Source: Lampris incognitus
Lineage: Eukaryota > Chordata > Actinopteri > Lampriformes > Lampridae
Assembly (NCBI RefSeq): GCF_029633865.1
Contig: NC_079223.1
Coordinates: 33,995,423-34,059,422, forward strand
DNA: 64,000 nucleotides
Direction: 5' to 3'
Below, in pieces: positions 45,531 to 56,951 of the stretch. Under the pieces are notes generated by a model. It did no database searches. It saw only the letters and a list, made by a program, of their open reading frames with translations, and had not been told where the DNA came from. Within the stretch, counting starts at the first letter, position 1. Each line of letters begins with the position of its first letter. The position numbers and the translations under genes are program-made.

Positions 45531-46590
45531 TTATAGTGCCAGTCCAGCTATTTAAATACAGTTTTAAGTGAGGACTGAATCGTTTTAACAATTTCCTTGA
45601 GAAATGTTTGAAAAAAGTTTTAATTTAATGTTTTCCAAGAAAAAAATGTGGTAAATTCGTTTGACAATGCAACACCCAACAGAGACACTGACATTAAATT
45701 GTGAATTTACATATCTAAGCAAATAAACAATATTCTAAATAAAGATTTTGTACAACAAATAATTCTCAAATTGGCTCTTACAACCATAATTAAGGACAGA
45801 GAATGCTGCATAGTACGTATCCTTGATGAATGATTATGACGACTATGCCATCCACTATACCTATTTTTGATGAGCAAACTGCACAAAAACTGCAAAAAAA
45901 CTTTTATTTCCAAGAAATGCAGTCCTATTTATGTATTATTACATTATCGGCTGCAGTTTTTACATTTTCAAAGGATTTTTTTAATGCTAGGCCAATAATG
46001 TAATAACCAGCCAAAAACGTAATAACCTATTACATTATTGGAAAAATGTTATTACGTTATTGGTTCTTAAACCTTATGACATTATTGGCAAGTTATTACG
46101 TTATTAGCTTTATTACATTTAAAATGGCCAAAATTATTACGTTATAGGCAGGTATTACGTTATTGGCAGGTATTACATTATTGGTTGCTACAAGCCCTAA
46201 AGTGGGCTGTGGTCAACAAACTGCATGATTATCTTTACGGGGCGAGGTTCACAGTACACACAGATAACAACCCTCTTACGTACGTGCTTGCCACAGCAAA
46301 GCCCAATGCAGTAGGGCACATGTGGTTAGCTGCCTTGTCCACATATGGGTTCGAAGTGCAGTATAACCTGGGCCGACACAATGTAGACGCTGACCTACTG
46401 TCGAGGGCCGTGTCCGATGAGGAGAACACAGATAAATGGGTGACTTTAATAGCCGAGTGGAATAAACTGCCGTTCTTGCAATCTGCTCGTCATGTGGCTG
46501 GGAGCTTCGTATGCCAGACTCGCCATAACCGGTCACGGCCAGAGCGTCCACGGCGTAAGGCATTCATTAGGCCACCCTTACCCGAGGGAT

Positions 46591-47258
46591 AGTGGGTGTA
46601 GATCAGTGTAGTGGTCGGAGACTCGTCGTTCTCCAGCGACCCCTCTGGCCCATCCAGGCGCCTGCAACCAAAAGCATTCTCCCTACGCCTCATTCGTGGC
46701 CTGAAGGTAATGCAATCCATGCGAGGCTTCAGCGTGTAAAACAGGGAGAGCAGCCGACGCGAGTTTGAAGGAAGCTGGTGTTACTACTATCTCCTTCCTG
46801 TGGAAACATGAGCCATGGGAGTTACTCGACAAGAGTTGCCATTGGGTTAATCGGGTGGGATAAGGGAAAAAGCTAGAAATAAATTTATTTAAAAAAACAA
46901 AATGGGTGACTTTATCCCAGAGTGGAGTGAAGGCCATCTGTCAGTGAGTCTGTATCCCTGGGTCTCCTAACTGTCCACTGAGGTGTGTTGATCAGTTGGG
47001 ATTATCTCCTGAATGTGTCCCTTTTATGCTTCCCACAATTAAATGAACATGATCGACTGCGATATTGACATTTAAAATGTGTGCTCCGCTCACGGAACGC
47101 TCCACTCAAATCAAGTGCAAGCACTTCCTAAACTAACTGCCTGACCAAACACAGGTGTTCCCTTTAAGTGCCAACCCTGCAGTGGCAGCCTGTGCAAAAT
47201 TTTCTGGTTGTTGCGGCTGCAGTCCAGAGTAGACGAGTAAGGGCAAAACGAATATTGA
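46591..47258. other. No gene seen
   Basis: Unrecognised sequence between the gypsy fragment and the BED-finger hAT relic. Part of it may be the 5' non-coding region of the relic. Confidence 0.35.
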
Positions 47259-47889
47259 ATGTCTGGAGCAGAAAGCGAAGAGATAGTCACTCAAAACGGA
47301 TCATCATCCCTTCTTTGGAACTATTTTGGATTTAGGGCAAGTGATGTCAACCAAGAACAAGTCATATGCAAAGAGTGCCATAGAATTGTGTGTGCGCCAC
47401 AAAGCAACCCAACTAATCATTTCAACCACCTGAAAAAAACACCACAAACTGTAGTACGATGAATGCATGAAGGCCAAGAAGAATAATGTTGCTAACATTA
47501 GCGCACTGAATCCCCGTCCCTGTCCAACGTCAACTCAGACATCCATAACAGCAACCCTGTACAGCCCGTCACCGTATCCATCCAGCTCCCAAAGACACAC
47601 TGAAATAACCAACGCAATCGCATTCCATTTGGCCAAAGATATTTGTCCAATAAACACTGTGAGCAATGAAGGCTTCAGGAAAATGGTCAACACACTGGAC
47701 AAAAGATATGTGATCCCCTCACGCCATTATTTTTCCAAAGTGGCATTAGCTGCACTGTATGCAAAACGTCGAGGGGAAATAGAGAAGGATGTCACAACTG
47801 TTAAGTACTTTGCGATTGCCACTGACCTACGGTCAAGCAGAACAATGGAACCATACTTGAGCTTGACAATTTCATTACGTCGCTGGTGA
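47259..47889 (+). pseudogene. BED-finger hAT (ZBED-like) transposase relic
   Basis: First frame: SSSLLWNYFGFRASD, VICKECHRIV and NHFNHLKKTPQ, a BED zinc finger (C..C...H....H). An in-frame stop at 47460 ends it. The following frame from 47467 contains ITNAIAFHLAKDICPINTVS, NEGFRKMVNTLDKRYVIPSR and HYFSKVALAALY, the conserved lead-in to the hAT catalytic domain, then YFAIATDLRSS...YLSLTI, where ALTTDGWTS is the usual form. Sequence similarity stops at about 47890, so most of the catalytic domain and the dimerisation end are missing. The element's 3' end is probably at about 48485 (gcagccctcgtg). Confidence 0.82.
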
Positions 47890-48149
47890 TTTTAAAATCA
47901 ACAGTCGATGCTTGCAAAGGTAATTTTTTTCCCACAAGACCACACAGGAGAATTATTTTAAAAGAAAATATATTTTTCCCTAAAATCAATGAATAATCGT
48001 GATCATAATATTGATCAAAATCCACCCATCCATTATCTGAACTGCTTATCCTTCTCTCAGGGTCGCGGGTATGCTGGAGCCTAACCCAGCAGTCATTGGG
48101 CAGCAGGCGGGGAGACACCCTGGACAGGCCGCCAGGCCATCACAGGGCT

Positions 48150-48246
<97 letters not shown>

Positions 48247-48488
48247 ACACACACACACATTCATACCTTGGGACAATTTAGTATGGCCGATTCACCTGGC
48301 CTACATGTCTTTGGACTCCACACAGAGGACGACCCGGGACGACCCCCAAGGTTGGACTACCCCAGGGCTCTAACCTAGGACCTCCTTGCTGTGAGGTGAC
48401 CGCGCAAGCCATTGCTCCACCATGCCACCATTGATCAAAATAATCGTGGTTATAATTTTGGCCAAAATCATGCAGCCCTCGTGTTATG
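47890..48488 (+). mobile_element. 3' end of the ZBED-like hAT element, carrying a SINE
   Basis: Text such as 'aataatcgtgatcataatat' before the SINE and 'aataatcgtggttataattt' after it, ending in 'atcatgcagccctcgtg', resembles the sub-terminal and terminal sequence of Ac-like hAT elements (gtgcagccctag). Confidence 0.6.
48022..48429 (-). mobile_element. SINE, full length, tail type 2, with (CA)55 and 12-bp TSD
   Basis: From the 3' tail on the left (acccatccattatctgaact, gcggggagacaccctggaca) through a CA array (48151-48259) to 'tagtatggccgattcacctg', 'ctacatgtctttggactcca' and the tRNA-like head (complement of tggtggcatggtggagcaat). It is flanked by identical attgatcaaaat at 48010-48021 and 48430-48441. 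Confidence 0.95.
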
Positions 48489-50813
48489 TACCTCAAGGTA
48501 CTTTCCAGAAAGAGTTTTTTCCTAAGAGTCTGGATGCTGTTAGAGCCCCAGTCGTTGTCCAAGATGAAGACAATTCTCCTTATCAGACAGGTGGAAGTGG
48601 TTCTGATGACCGATTCTTGTCCAATGATGATGCTGAGTCAGAGCACTATAGCTTAGGAGACCAGGAGTCTGATCAAGAGTTAGCTCCTGATGACACCAGT
48701 GATCCTGAATTTGAGTCTGACTCTTACAATGTAGTGTGTCCCCCGTAGCTACCCTAACACCCCTCATCCTCACCATACACCAGCCAGAAACAACTCACCT
48801 AGTGACACCTCTGACATAGACACAGGGGTCAGGGTCAGCAGCAGGCACAGGACAGTAAAGGTCAGGTGGCCGATTATCGGCTTAGATATTCGTCATTTTT
48901 CATACGATCGTTATCGCCAAATGTTTTATTGGCCAGTCGATTTAAAAAAAAAGTCCTCTGCGCAACATGTGTGCGTCCGACGCAGCCTTCACTCTCCTGA
49001 AGCACAGCACATGCTCACACCAACAATCCAAACACAGAAGAGAAGCATCCAGGAATCGGACCACTTTTCTAAGGTAAGAGGAGCATGCCAGATGCCATAA
49101 AACCTACTCGGTTGGAAAGAAAAGCATGCCATAATGTTATGTAGCCCCGTCTAAAAATCTGACTTTCAGACAAATATATATATAAGACTTAATAAAGTTT
49201 TTTAAAAAAAGCATTTCATTAAAATCAGTTAAGATGAATGTTTAATATAGTTCATGTGAATTAAAAAAATAAAAATAAAAGCAATATAGGCTGATAAATG
49301 TCATTGCGTTACGTTCATTGTAGTGTCAATAAAGTTCATTGAAATTTAAAGTTTGTTTGGCTATACAAATCATGCGAAAAACGTGGACAGTTCACAAACT
49401 AACTTTGGCAGTATTTGGTTGTCTGTCATGATATTTTGTTAATTGCATTGGTTGTTGCCAACTTAAAAGCCAATCAGAATGGCGGAGGGGCGGAAAACTC
49501 AAGTTGAACCCGTAGGTCCGATTCAGGGGGTTAGTCAGACGACAAGCAGACAGCTTTGTGAAGGATGTATTGAAAACACCAAGAGAGAGAGAGAGCGGAG
49601 CGTCATGTACTTTACCCGGTGAATGCAGAGTTTTCCAGAGTGTAAAGGACGTGTACAATCTGCCGAAGGTAAATATCTCAGTGTATGTGTTCTGTATCAC
49701 TCTGTAACGATGCGATATCTGAGTAAAGAATTGTCATGCTAGTTGCGATTAGCGTATTAGCCTATTAGCCTGTGTTTCCTGTTGTAGTAGCATCTCATGT
49801 TACTGTGTGTTAGCATATATTGATGTTAGCAACCCGCTAAAGCGTAACTGAACTCAGTATGAAAAGTAATGAGTTTCATGATGAGTACAATGACTGAGGA
49901 AAAAACTGTCATGTCCACTCATTAGACTGAGAGGATCAGGGAGTACTCCTTGGACCTGAAAGACAAGTAGATGCCTTCCACTCAGCTTTTCACGTCATCC
50001 GGACATGTTGACGATTTCCCGCCTGTGTTTCACTCGTGGTTTTCATCGCCTTGACTCGCTTCATTCGTCAGCCATCACCCTGGTTCCAACTCATGGTCTG
50101 TGAGTAACAGTAACCAATGCCCGCAGTATTTTATTTTGCTGCGTGACGTAGTCAAGTGAAACGGCCATTTTTTTTGGTCACCACGCTCCCAAGCATCATG
50201 GACTCAGGCTTGCAACGTTTTATTTTGAAAAAAGAGACATGCTTTTGTTTTGTTTTCTTGCAGTATTGAGGGTGTGTGTGAGGGTGTGTGTGGGCCCTTT
50301 GGATAGGAGGTATGTAACGAAATAAGAAAAGTGTTTGAAGTCAAATGGAATTTAGAAAGTCCATTATCAAAAGGTCAATACATTTAAGTGATGTGAAGAA
50401 TCTTGTCCTTTGAATAATTGTTATTTTTTATTATTGATTTAGATATTTGTTTTTACATTTACTAAATTCATAATTTGCATTTAAAGTATTGTGTGTGTCA
50501 TGTTTACATTTCATGAAGGTGTATTTTGGGTTGGAACTATAAATAGTGATTAAAGAAATTGTTCATTAGGGAACAAATACTTTAAAACATAATTCTTAGT
50601 AGGATTAAACAAAAGTAGTATATCTATATTCCTGCTAAGTGGAGGCACCGTCGCCAATTAGCTTAGGAATTTCATTTATTGTGCACAAGTTAGCACGGCA
50701 GCCATTTGTTAAAAGTACCCAGGGCCCCGCCCATCGTACCACAAACCCCAGTTACACAGTGAAAACTATATAGCTACGTGGGACGGGCGTTACAGTTAGT
50801 TACAAAACTCGCT
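48489..50813. other. No supported gene; weak open frame and hAT-like text
   Basis: An open frame to 48748 is Asp/Glu/Ser-rich (DDRFLSNDDAESEHYSLGDQ) and may be the N-terminal acidic part of a transposon protein such as piggyBac; this is not firm. The text 'gtggccgattatcggcttag' near 48868 resembles non-autonomous hAT repeats. The remainder is AT-rich without recognised features. Confidence 0.35.
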
Positions 50814-50999
50814 CCGTAAGGTTAGTTTTTCCGTCTCTCTCCCCCTCCCACACACACACCAAAGAGCGTAATGTCGTCCGACATGAACTCAAAAACAGGT
50901 TATCAGTTTAAACAGAGAACAAATTTTTCACTGCTGTGTTTAACTTTCAAATGTAACTAGGCTAAAAAAAGAAGAAAAAAGCTAATGTACGATATTTTA
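50814..50999 (+). repeat. Repeat pair, copy 1 (partner at 56286-56436)
   Basis: Shares ccgtaa.g.tag, 'tctccccctcc.acacacac', 'caaagagc.taa.gtcg', 'ccgacatgaactc', 'aagtgcaactaggctaaaa'-like text and 'gatatttta' with 56286-56436, in the same orientation. It abuts the hAT element at 51007. Confidence 0.75.
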
Positions 51000-51006
51000 T
51001 ACGGAT

Positions 51007-54000
51007 ACGGAGCCCGGGAGGTGACATGGGAATACAATTATTTTACCTCGCATGCTTGAATATTTAGTCGCACGCTCAATTTAGAAAGTCGCACGCACGC
51101 TTTGAGTAAGTCGCGCACACACTTTATTAAAGTACACTTGCGCTTTAGGTAGTCGCATGCCCTATACAGCATTTCTGTGCTCACTGCTTATAGCCCATGG
51201 CCGAACAACAGCACTTCACTGCAGAAAAAGGTAAGGCAAGGTACACTATTAGAGTATTTATTATTTATATTTTATTATTTTATTCTAGTTATTTAGCTAT
51301 TATATTACAATATATATATATATATAATATGTAATTATTATATTATTAATATATATTTATATTATATACTAATAATATAATAATTATATATATATATACC
51401 ATAGGCCGCGGAACGCATTTCGAATGGGTAGGGCCAAGAATGACGTGACGCATAACTTTATTTATTATTATTTATTATTGCCGTTTTTATTTGTCTTGAT
51501 TATAGCCTACACTTGAGTCACAATCAAATAGTATAATCATTATGATTAGAAAGCATAAATCCTTCGACACGTCAAGTCCAGTTGCATAGGATTAAAAAAT
51601 GTCAACGCTCACCACCCCGTCTTAAACGTTCCCAAAGAAGTTCCTCCGTCTCTCGTTGTGCTGGATGAAGTCACTGACAATGGCGAGACCATCCACATTG
51701 GCCAAAGCATCCTTGTGTGTGTGGCTGCACGTCAAGTCATTGAGTCTCCTTTGAGTCATTGTTGACCTTAGATAAGTCTTCATACGACGAAGGGTTGAGA
51801 AAGACCTCTCGGCGCTGGCAGTTGACACGGGAATTGTATAAAACAATTTCAACAGCCTGTGTACATCTGGCAATAGGGTTTTCGCTACCGGAGCAGCATT
51901 CATTGCCGATGTTACTGATGCTACCGTTGTGTCGGTAATTCCAGACGTTCAGATCGCATCTGGCAGCATATTCAACTGTGCGCGTAAACTGTCAAAGTCA
52001 AAATCCTTCTCGTAGACTGACACTGTGGAGGACGGGAAACTGCCCAACTCCCCTTTAGCCACAGTTACAATCAGACGTTCCAGGTCAGCTGCCACATGCA
52101 GGTCTCTCTGCTCAAAACGCCGGTCCATTTCGCCATCAAGAACTTCAAAGTACAGTCTCCTATAATGAGTCACTGGGCTCTGGAATGTGTGCGCAGCCTC
52201 TCCAGTATCCAATTTTTGGGGGCGTTTCTGTTGCCTGGGCAACACGGGGGCATCGGTTAGGTCCTTTGAATCCTGTACCACTGTCTTGTAGAAATCATTA
52301 AACGCATTATCTGACCTCTTCCGCTGAATAAAGCTTTGAGTAACTGCCACGGCTTTTTGCACATCCTCTAATGGTATGTTAACAGTTTGCAAAGTCCTAG
52401 ACAGCTGTTCAATTGGTGAAAAACACATAAATGCAAGGTGCAGGCCAAAGAATGTGCTAAATTTGTCAAGGACTGCCAGAATGCCCCCAGCTGTCCTGCC
52501 AGTTTCATCATGTGATTCTGCATTTAGTTGTGTCATTAGAGTGGAAAGAACAGCGTAATTGTCAATGATTGACTTCACTGCACCCGTTCGCACTGTCCAT
52601 CGCGTCGGACAGAGTGCGTAGGTTATGATTGCCAGGGCCCAGTTCATTTTTCAAGACTTGGAACGCGTGGTTTTGTTTCGGAGATTGCTTCACTAGATGT
52701 GTCACTTCTTGCACTAAATCCAACGCATCCCTAATGGCCTTGCATTGTTTCCCAGTGTCCTGCAAACATAAATTCAAGCAATGCGCAAAGCAATGCACAT
52801 GTATGGCTGCAGGATTGCTCCGTTTAAATGTTGCGGCAACTCCATTCAAATGGCCAGACATACTTGCGGCGCCATCGTATGCCTGTCCCTGGCACATACT
52901 CGGCAAAACGTTACAGCGGATCAGGATGTCATTTAGTGCAGTGACAATGGTCGAGGCGTCGGCTTTGGGTAAATCAAATAATCCAATAAAATCCTCGTGA
53001 ACGACATAGCTGTCATCAACCCAGCAAAACAGAGACACGAGCTGTTCTTTGGTTGAAATGTCTCTGGTCTCGTCCACTAGTAATGCATAAAATTCATCAC
53101 GAATAGGCGAAATTACCTGACCTAACATGCAACGTGAAATTAAATGAATCAGCTCATTTATTATGTCATGGCTCATGTAATTTTTTTCAGCGAGCCATTG
53201 GTCAATTTCTGGACAGTCCTGGGCTCGCAATTGCAATAGCTTGTACATGTTGCTATTCTGGGGATCATGACCATCTAAAGCGATGCCCTGACCCATGAGA
53301 TATATAATAGATGTTATCTCTTTGACTAGCATCTCTCATCCGAGTTTTTGCTTAGCTTTCAGTTGCATGTCTAATTGGGCTGCAATGCTAGGTTGCTGGG
53401 AAACCTGTAACTGGTAGTAAGCCATGGCCTCTCTCTGGTATTTACTACTTTCATGTTTTCGAAAAGAATGTGCAGCATTTTTCGAATTTTGAAATCCAAG
53501 CACTGAAAATGCATTCTCGTTGGTTTTGCTTAAACCTGAACCGAGTCCTTTCATTGTCCAAAAGTGACATTGTGTACAGAAAAGTTTTGCTCTTGTTTGA
53601 CACAACATTAGCCATCTGTGGTCCTTGAACCACTGGGGTTGAACAGACCGGTTTCTTTGAGAGGACCCTTCTCCCTGTACCCTTTTTGTACCTGCGAGAA
53701 CAGCGGGGTCGTCTGGTTGACTGGACTTTGAAAGATCCCTGCAGCCCTCACTGGAACAGTGGACTTCTGCGAGGCTCGTAACGTTAGAGGTAGCGGCAGA
53801 GGGCCGAACACTAGTTGGAGCACTGACAGTTCTGGGGCTAATTAGCAATTCTACTGCTGGTTCCTCAAGCTCAGAGGGCTCATTGTCAGCTGGGGTGAGG
53901 CTCATAACGTTGAGGGTAGCGGCAGAGGGGCTAGTTGGAGCAGCGACAGTTAGAAATTCTACTTCTGGTTCCTCAGAGGGCTCATTGTGGGCTGGAGTGA

Positions 54001-54640
54001 CGGTGGTTGGCTCAGCTACCTTGGTTAACTTTGACCCGAAGAAATCAGTTATTTTTCGACGCTTCATCATTCATTTTAACGTTACTATTGCTTAAAGTTT
54101 AGCGAACACACTAGCCGTTAGTCTACTTACATAGAGCGCTGGTATTTTGTTCTGTGAAATTCATGTCCGTGTGACGCTAAGCTCACGTGACACAAATAGC
54201 CAATCAATCATTAGGAAACAGAGTTTGTTGCTTGTGATAGGCTACGTACTGTACATAGGCTTACAGCTAGTGGAAATTAGCCCGGGAAGCGCGCAAAAGT
54301 GCAATACAGTAAGAATGTAACGTATTTGCGATTTGAATTTTTACACGTTTATGTTTGATGCACGCCAAAGTAGGTATGGCCACGGCCCTACTGGCCATAC
54401 CGGTTCCGCGGCCTTTATGCACCTTACCCTTCTCAGGAGTTCAGCTGCGGTCTGAAGTGGAGCTCCCGCCAAGCGTAGATTGGATCAGAGCCAGCGGGCG
54501 GCGGTGCGTGCGTGCGACTTACTTAAAGCACGCACATGACTTACTAAAGCGTGCATGCAATATTAAATTGAGTGTGCGACTTAATAATGCGTGCGTGCGA
54601 GTTAAAAAAAAATACTCCCACATCACCTCCCGAGCTCCGT
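51007..54640 (-). mobile_element. hAT transposon with TIRs and subterminal repeats
   Basis: 3,634 bp. The ends acggagcccgggaggtgaca and (complement) acggagctcgggaggtgatg match over about 28 bp. Just inside both ends are clusters of the 9-mer gtcgcacgc and near variants: five to six copies between 51067 and 51170 and five to six, in opposite orientation, between 54508 and 54602. Such clusters are typical transposase-binding sites of hAT elements. The interior encodes one transposase on the minus strand. No clear 8-bp duplication is visible. Confidence 0.85.
51622..54070 (-). pseudogene. hAT transposase (ZMYM1/TTF-finger type), nearly complete but broken
   Basis: The transposase reads from 54070: MMKRRKITDFFGSKLTKVAE, then a Ser/Thr/Pro-rich spacer with a duplicated EPSE..P.VE.L segment, then a zinc-binding block (RAKLFCTQCHFW...H). 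The DUF4371-like catalytic half follows with YALLVDETRDISTKEQL, GQAYDGAASMSG and HVHCFAHCLNLCLQ (catalytic D, D and C..H features). CPTRW marks the next segment, then a C-terminal dimerisation domain STASAERSFSTLRRMKTYLR. The chain of about 800 residues is interrupted by an in-frame TGA at 53336-53338, a frameshift near 52600 and an in-frame TGA at 51949-51951. Otherwise it is well conserved, so the copy is fairly recent. It is not recognisably domesticated. Confidence 0.88.
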
Positions 54641-55330
54641 AATTAGTGTGAATGCTGACACTATTGCGTTGCAGTTCTTTATTTATTTATTTTTCTTCCG
54701 CCCATTTTTTTACACTTTGTAGCTCCTTCATACTTTTAGCTGCTGAAACCATTCAACTATCAAAATGTTCAACTCATTAAGGACATTAGCACTCCCCTTT
54801 CAGATTTTTCATACCTTTTGAACTTTTTGAAATATTCAACTTTTTTCAGCCATTTTTTGAATCGGAGTCAATGGGGGACTTTTGCAACCTTTCCACCTCT
54901 TTTACTCCTTCATACTTTTAGCCACTGAAACCATTCAGGTATCAAAATGTTCATTTCTAAAAGCCCATTAAGGCTCACATTCGGTTTTTTGAAATCTTTT
55001 ATACTTTTAGACATATTAAACTTTTTCTACTTTTTCAAAACAATGGAAGTCTATCGGGAAAGGTTGAAACCCTCGTCACCTTTGAACTGTATCTCCTTTT
55101 TTTGAGCTAGAAACCCCATTTAAAGCGTAAACAGTTCAGGACATTCAGCTCTTTCAGAATCCTATTCAGATTTTAAAAATATTTTATAGTTTTTGAACAA
55201 TTCAGCTCTGAAGTTTAGCAATTCTGCCATACACTTTGCCTGTTAGAATGTTAAGTCCTATTGCGACATCACATGTCAATTTGAAACTCAACTGCCAGCC
55301 TAATTACTGTCAACTCTCAACACCTGGTAG
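54641..55330. repeat. Diverged ~190-bp repeat units
   Basis: Units sharing 'ctccttcatacttttagc', 'ctgaaaccattcaactatca' and 'aaaatgttca' occur at about 54720 and 54905, with a third at about 56010. Family not recognised. Confidence 0.65.
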
Positions 55331-55359
55331 ATTTGATTAGCTTCTGCCACTTCTTAACT

Positions 55360-55760
55360 GCTCTTCTTCCCTCTTCAACCTTCCTACCTTCCTACAATCT
55401 TCCTACCTTCCTTCCTACCTACCTTCCTTCCTTCCTACAACCTCCCTGCTATCCTACCTTCCTACAACCTTCTTACCCTCCTTCCTATCCTTCCTCTTCA
55501 TCACCACTCTTCATTTCCATCACTACCCTTCCTCTTCATCGCTATTCTTCATCTTCATCACTAACCTTCCTCTTCATCACTACCCTTCTTCATCATCACT
55601 GCCCTTCCTCTTCATCACTACCCTTCCTCTTCATCACTACCCCTCCTCTCATTCAATCCCCTCTTCTCATTCTACCCCTCCTTTAATTCTACCCCTCCTC
55701 CTCTCATTCTACCCCTCCTCATTCTACCTCTCCTCTCATTCTACCCCTCCTCTCATAACA
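55360..55760 (+). repeat. Polypyrimidine low-complexity tract
   Basis: C/T-rich sequence with irregular units of 'ttcctaccttcc' and 'cttcatcactacccttcctc' and then 'attctacccctcctctc'. Open frames here are artefacts. Confidence 0.85.
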
Positions 55761-56004
55761 AATAAAGACCATTTCTTCTGATGTACTGTAGCTCTTTTTT
55801 CTTAGAAGAACAATGTTCAGGTCAGGTTTTGCAGTTCAATGACCTAGGCCTACCTGGGGACTCTTTTACCAGCGGGGGTCACATATTTCAGACTATTCAA
55901 ACCTTTTCCATACATAAACCATTGCTGCAAATGCTTGCAAGTTTTGTTACAGCCTTGTTGTGTGTGTTTGTAATGGGACTGGGAGCACTTTGAAATCTTT
56001 GCAC

Positions 56005-56175
56005 CACTTCCACTTTTTCATACTTTTAAACTACAGAAACCATTCAACAATCAAACTATTTATGTATTTAGCACATTATGGCAAATTTTCAGTTTTTTAT
56101 ACCTTTAAAACTTTTAAAATATTCAGCCATTTCACATTTCAGTTTCCAGGTATTTCAGGTAGGCTAGTGACTTTC
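56005..56175. repeat. Third unit of the ~190-bp repeat
   Basis: Contains 'cttttaaactacagaaacca', 'ttcaacaatcaaact' and 'tacctttaaaacttttaaaa', matching the units near 54720 and 54905. Confidence 0.6.
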
Positions 56176-56285
56176 TGACTTTTCCTATTTGTCCATTTTC
56201 AGCAATGCTTTCACGATTTCTTTCAGCAGCTCAACATTCACACGCTTTTTCTGTGGAAAAGCATTTTTCTAGTTCATTTTATTCT

Positions 56286-56436
56286 CCGTAACGCTAGCTT
56301 CTTCATCTTTCTCCCCCTCCTACACACACCAAAGAGCATAACGTCGGTCCGACATGAACTCGAGAAGTTTCCACTGCAGTGCTTAACCTTCAAGTGCAAC
56401 TAGGCTAAAAGAAACAAAAGAATGTAGGATATTTTA
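56286..56436 (+). repeat. Repeat pair, copy 2 (partner at 50814-50999)
   Basis: See the partner copy. Differences include short indels, so the two copies look roughly 75-80% similar. Confidence 0.75.
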
Positions 56437-56476
56437 GTTACTGCAGAGCGTCATTGTCAGTGTTGTGCATGAACGT

Positions 56477-56624
56477 GTCAGACGGCCCTTTCACGTGCAG
56501 ACCGTCCATCTGATTCTGCTGATTTGCAGTGTAATAACGTGCGTTTCATAGGTGCACTTATGCGAAGGAATACGGACATTCTGCGGTTGAGAGAATATAG
56601 TTCCACATGAAAGGGCCGTCTGAC
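56477..56624. mobile_element. MITE-like palindrome with 20-bp TIRs
   Basis: The ends gtcagacggccctttcacgt and (complement) gtcagacggccctttcatgt bound a 148-bp non-coding insert. No convincing target duplication is visible. Confidence 0.75.
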
Positions 56625-56900
56625 GGCAAGATAAAGCGGCGAAAATATTGAAAACATAGCGTACACTTATAACGGATTGTATTTATGTTTAGGCGAGCCT
56701 TTTTTTAAGTGGCTAAAACGCGTTTTATCCGTGTCCCATTCCTCAACTTCCTAGGCTACACCTGCTGAATCTCCAAACTGGGAGCACACAGACTCCCATC
56801 TACTGCAGGGAACACACTGACTATCGATAAGTCCCTAATATACAACCCCACTTCAAAAAAAACCCGAACTATCACTTTAAAAATAAGAGGTCACACGGAG

Positions 56901-56951
56901 ATCCCGTGTTGGTAGACAACGAAATAGACAGCTACGCTACCCGGACGCCCG
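56901..56951 (-). mobile_element. Fragment of a tRNA-derived SINE head
   Basis: In reverse complement it reads gggcgtccgggtagcgtagc ... ccaacacgggatct, the first 50 bases of the SINE family at 9973 and 33073. The rest of the SINE is absent. Confidence 0.75.

Larger units (their letters stand above)
42247..46192 (+). mobile_element. Ginger-like DNA transposon with integrase and OTU protease
   Basis: A 3,946-bp element. Terminal inverted repeats of about 265 bp (42247-42511 and 45928-46192) begin TGTAGCAACC and end GGTTGCTACA, and are packed with short AATAACGTAATA-like units. The gypsy sequence agcccta occurs on both sides (42236-42242 and 46193-46199), the left copy separated by four extra bases. 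The interior has integrase-like and OTU-like frames. TGT..ACA ends, integrase-type transposase and an OTU domain all fit the Ginger group of cut-and-paste transposons. The copy is decayed. Confidence 0.85.
41765..46590 (+). mobile_element. Ty3/gypsy pol fragment split by a Ginger-like transposon
   Basis: Parts at 41765-42242 and 46193-46590. The left part has LQSFLGLCSYYCCFIADYA (RT connection) and an RNase H start (YILHVDAGLKAVLYQ, RPVAFASRKLS). The right part continues RNase H (HDYLYGARFTVHTDNNPLTY, and GRHNVDADLLSRAV). A fossil with no LTRs in view, broken at several points besides the insertion. Confidence 0.88.

Noticed and set aside
50999-54648. 8-bp target duplication for the hAT at 51007
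   Set aside because: The bases before (atacggat) and after (aattagtg) do not match, even when the border is shifted.
55333-55686. Ser/Pro/Leu-rich open frame
   Set aside because: It is a translation of the polypyrimidine tract.
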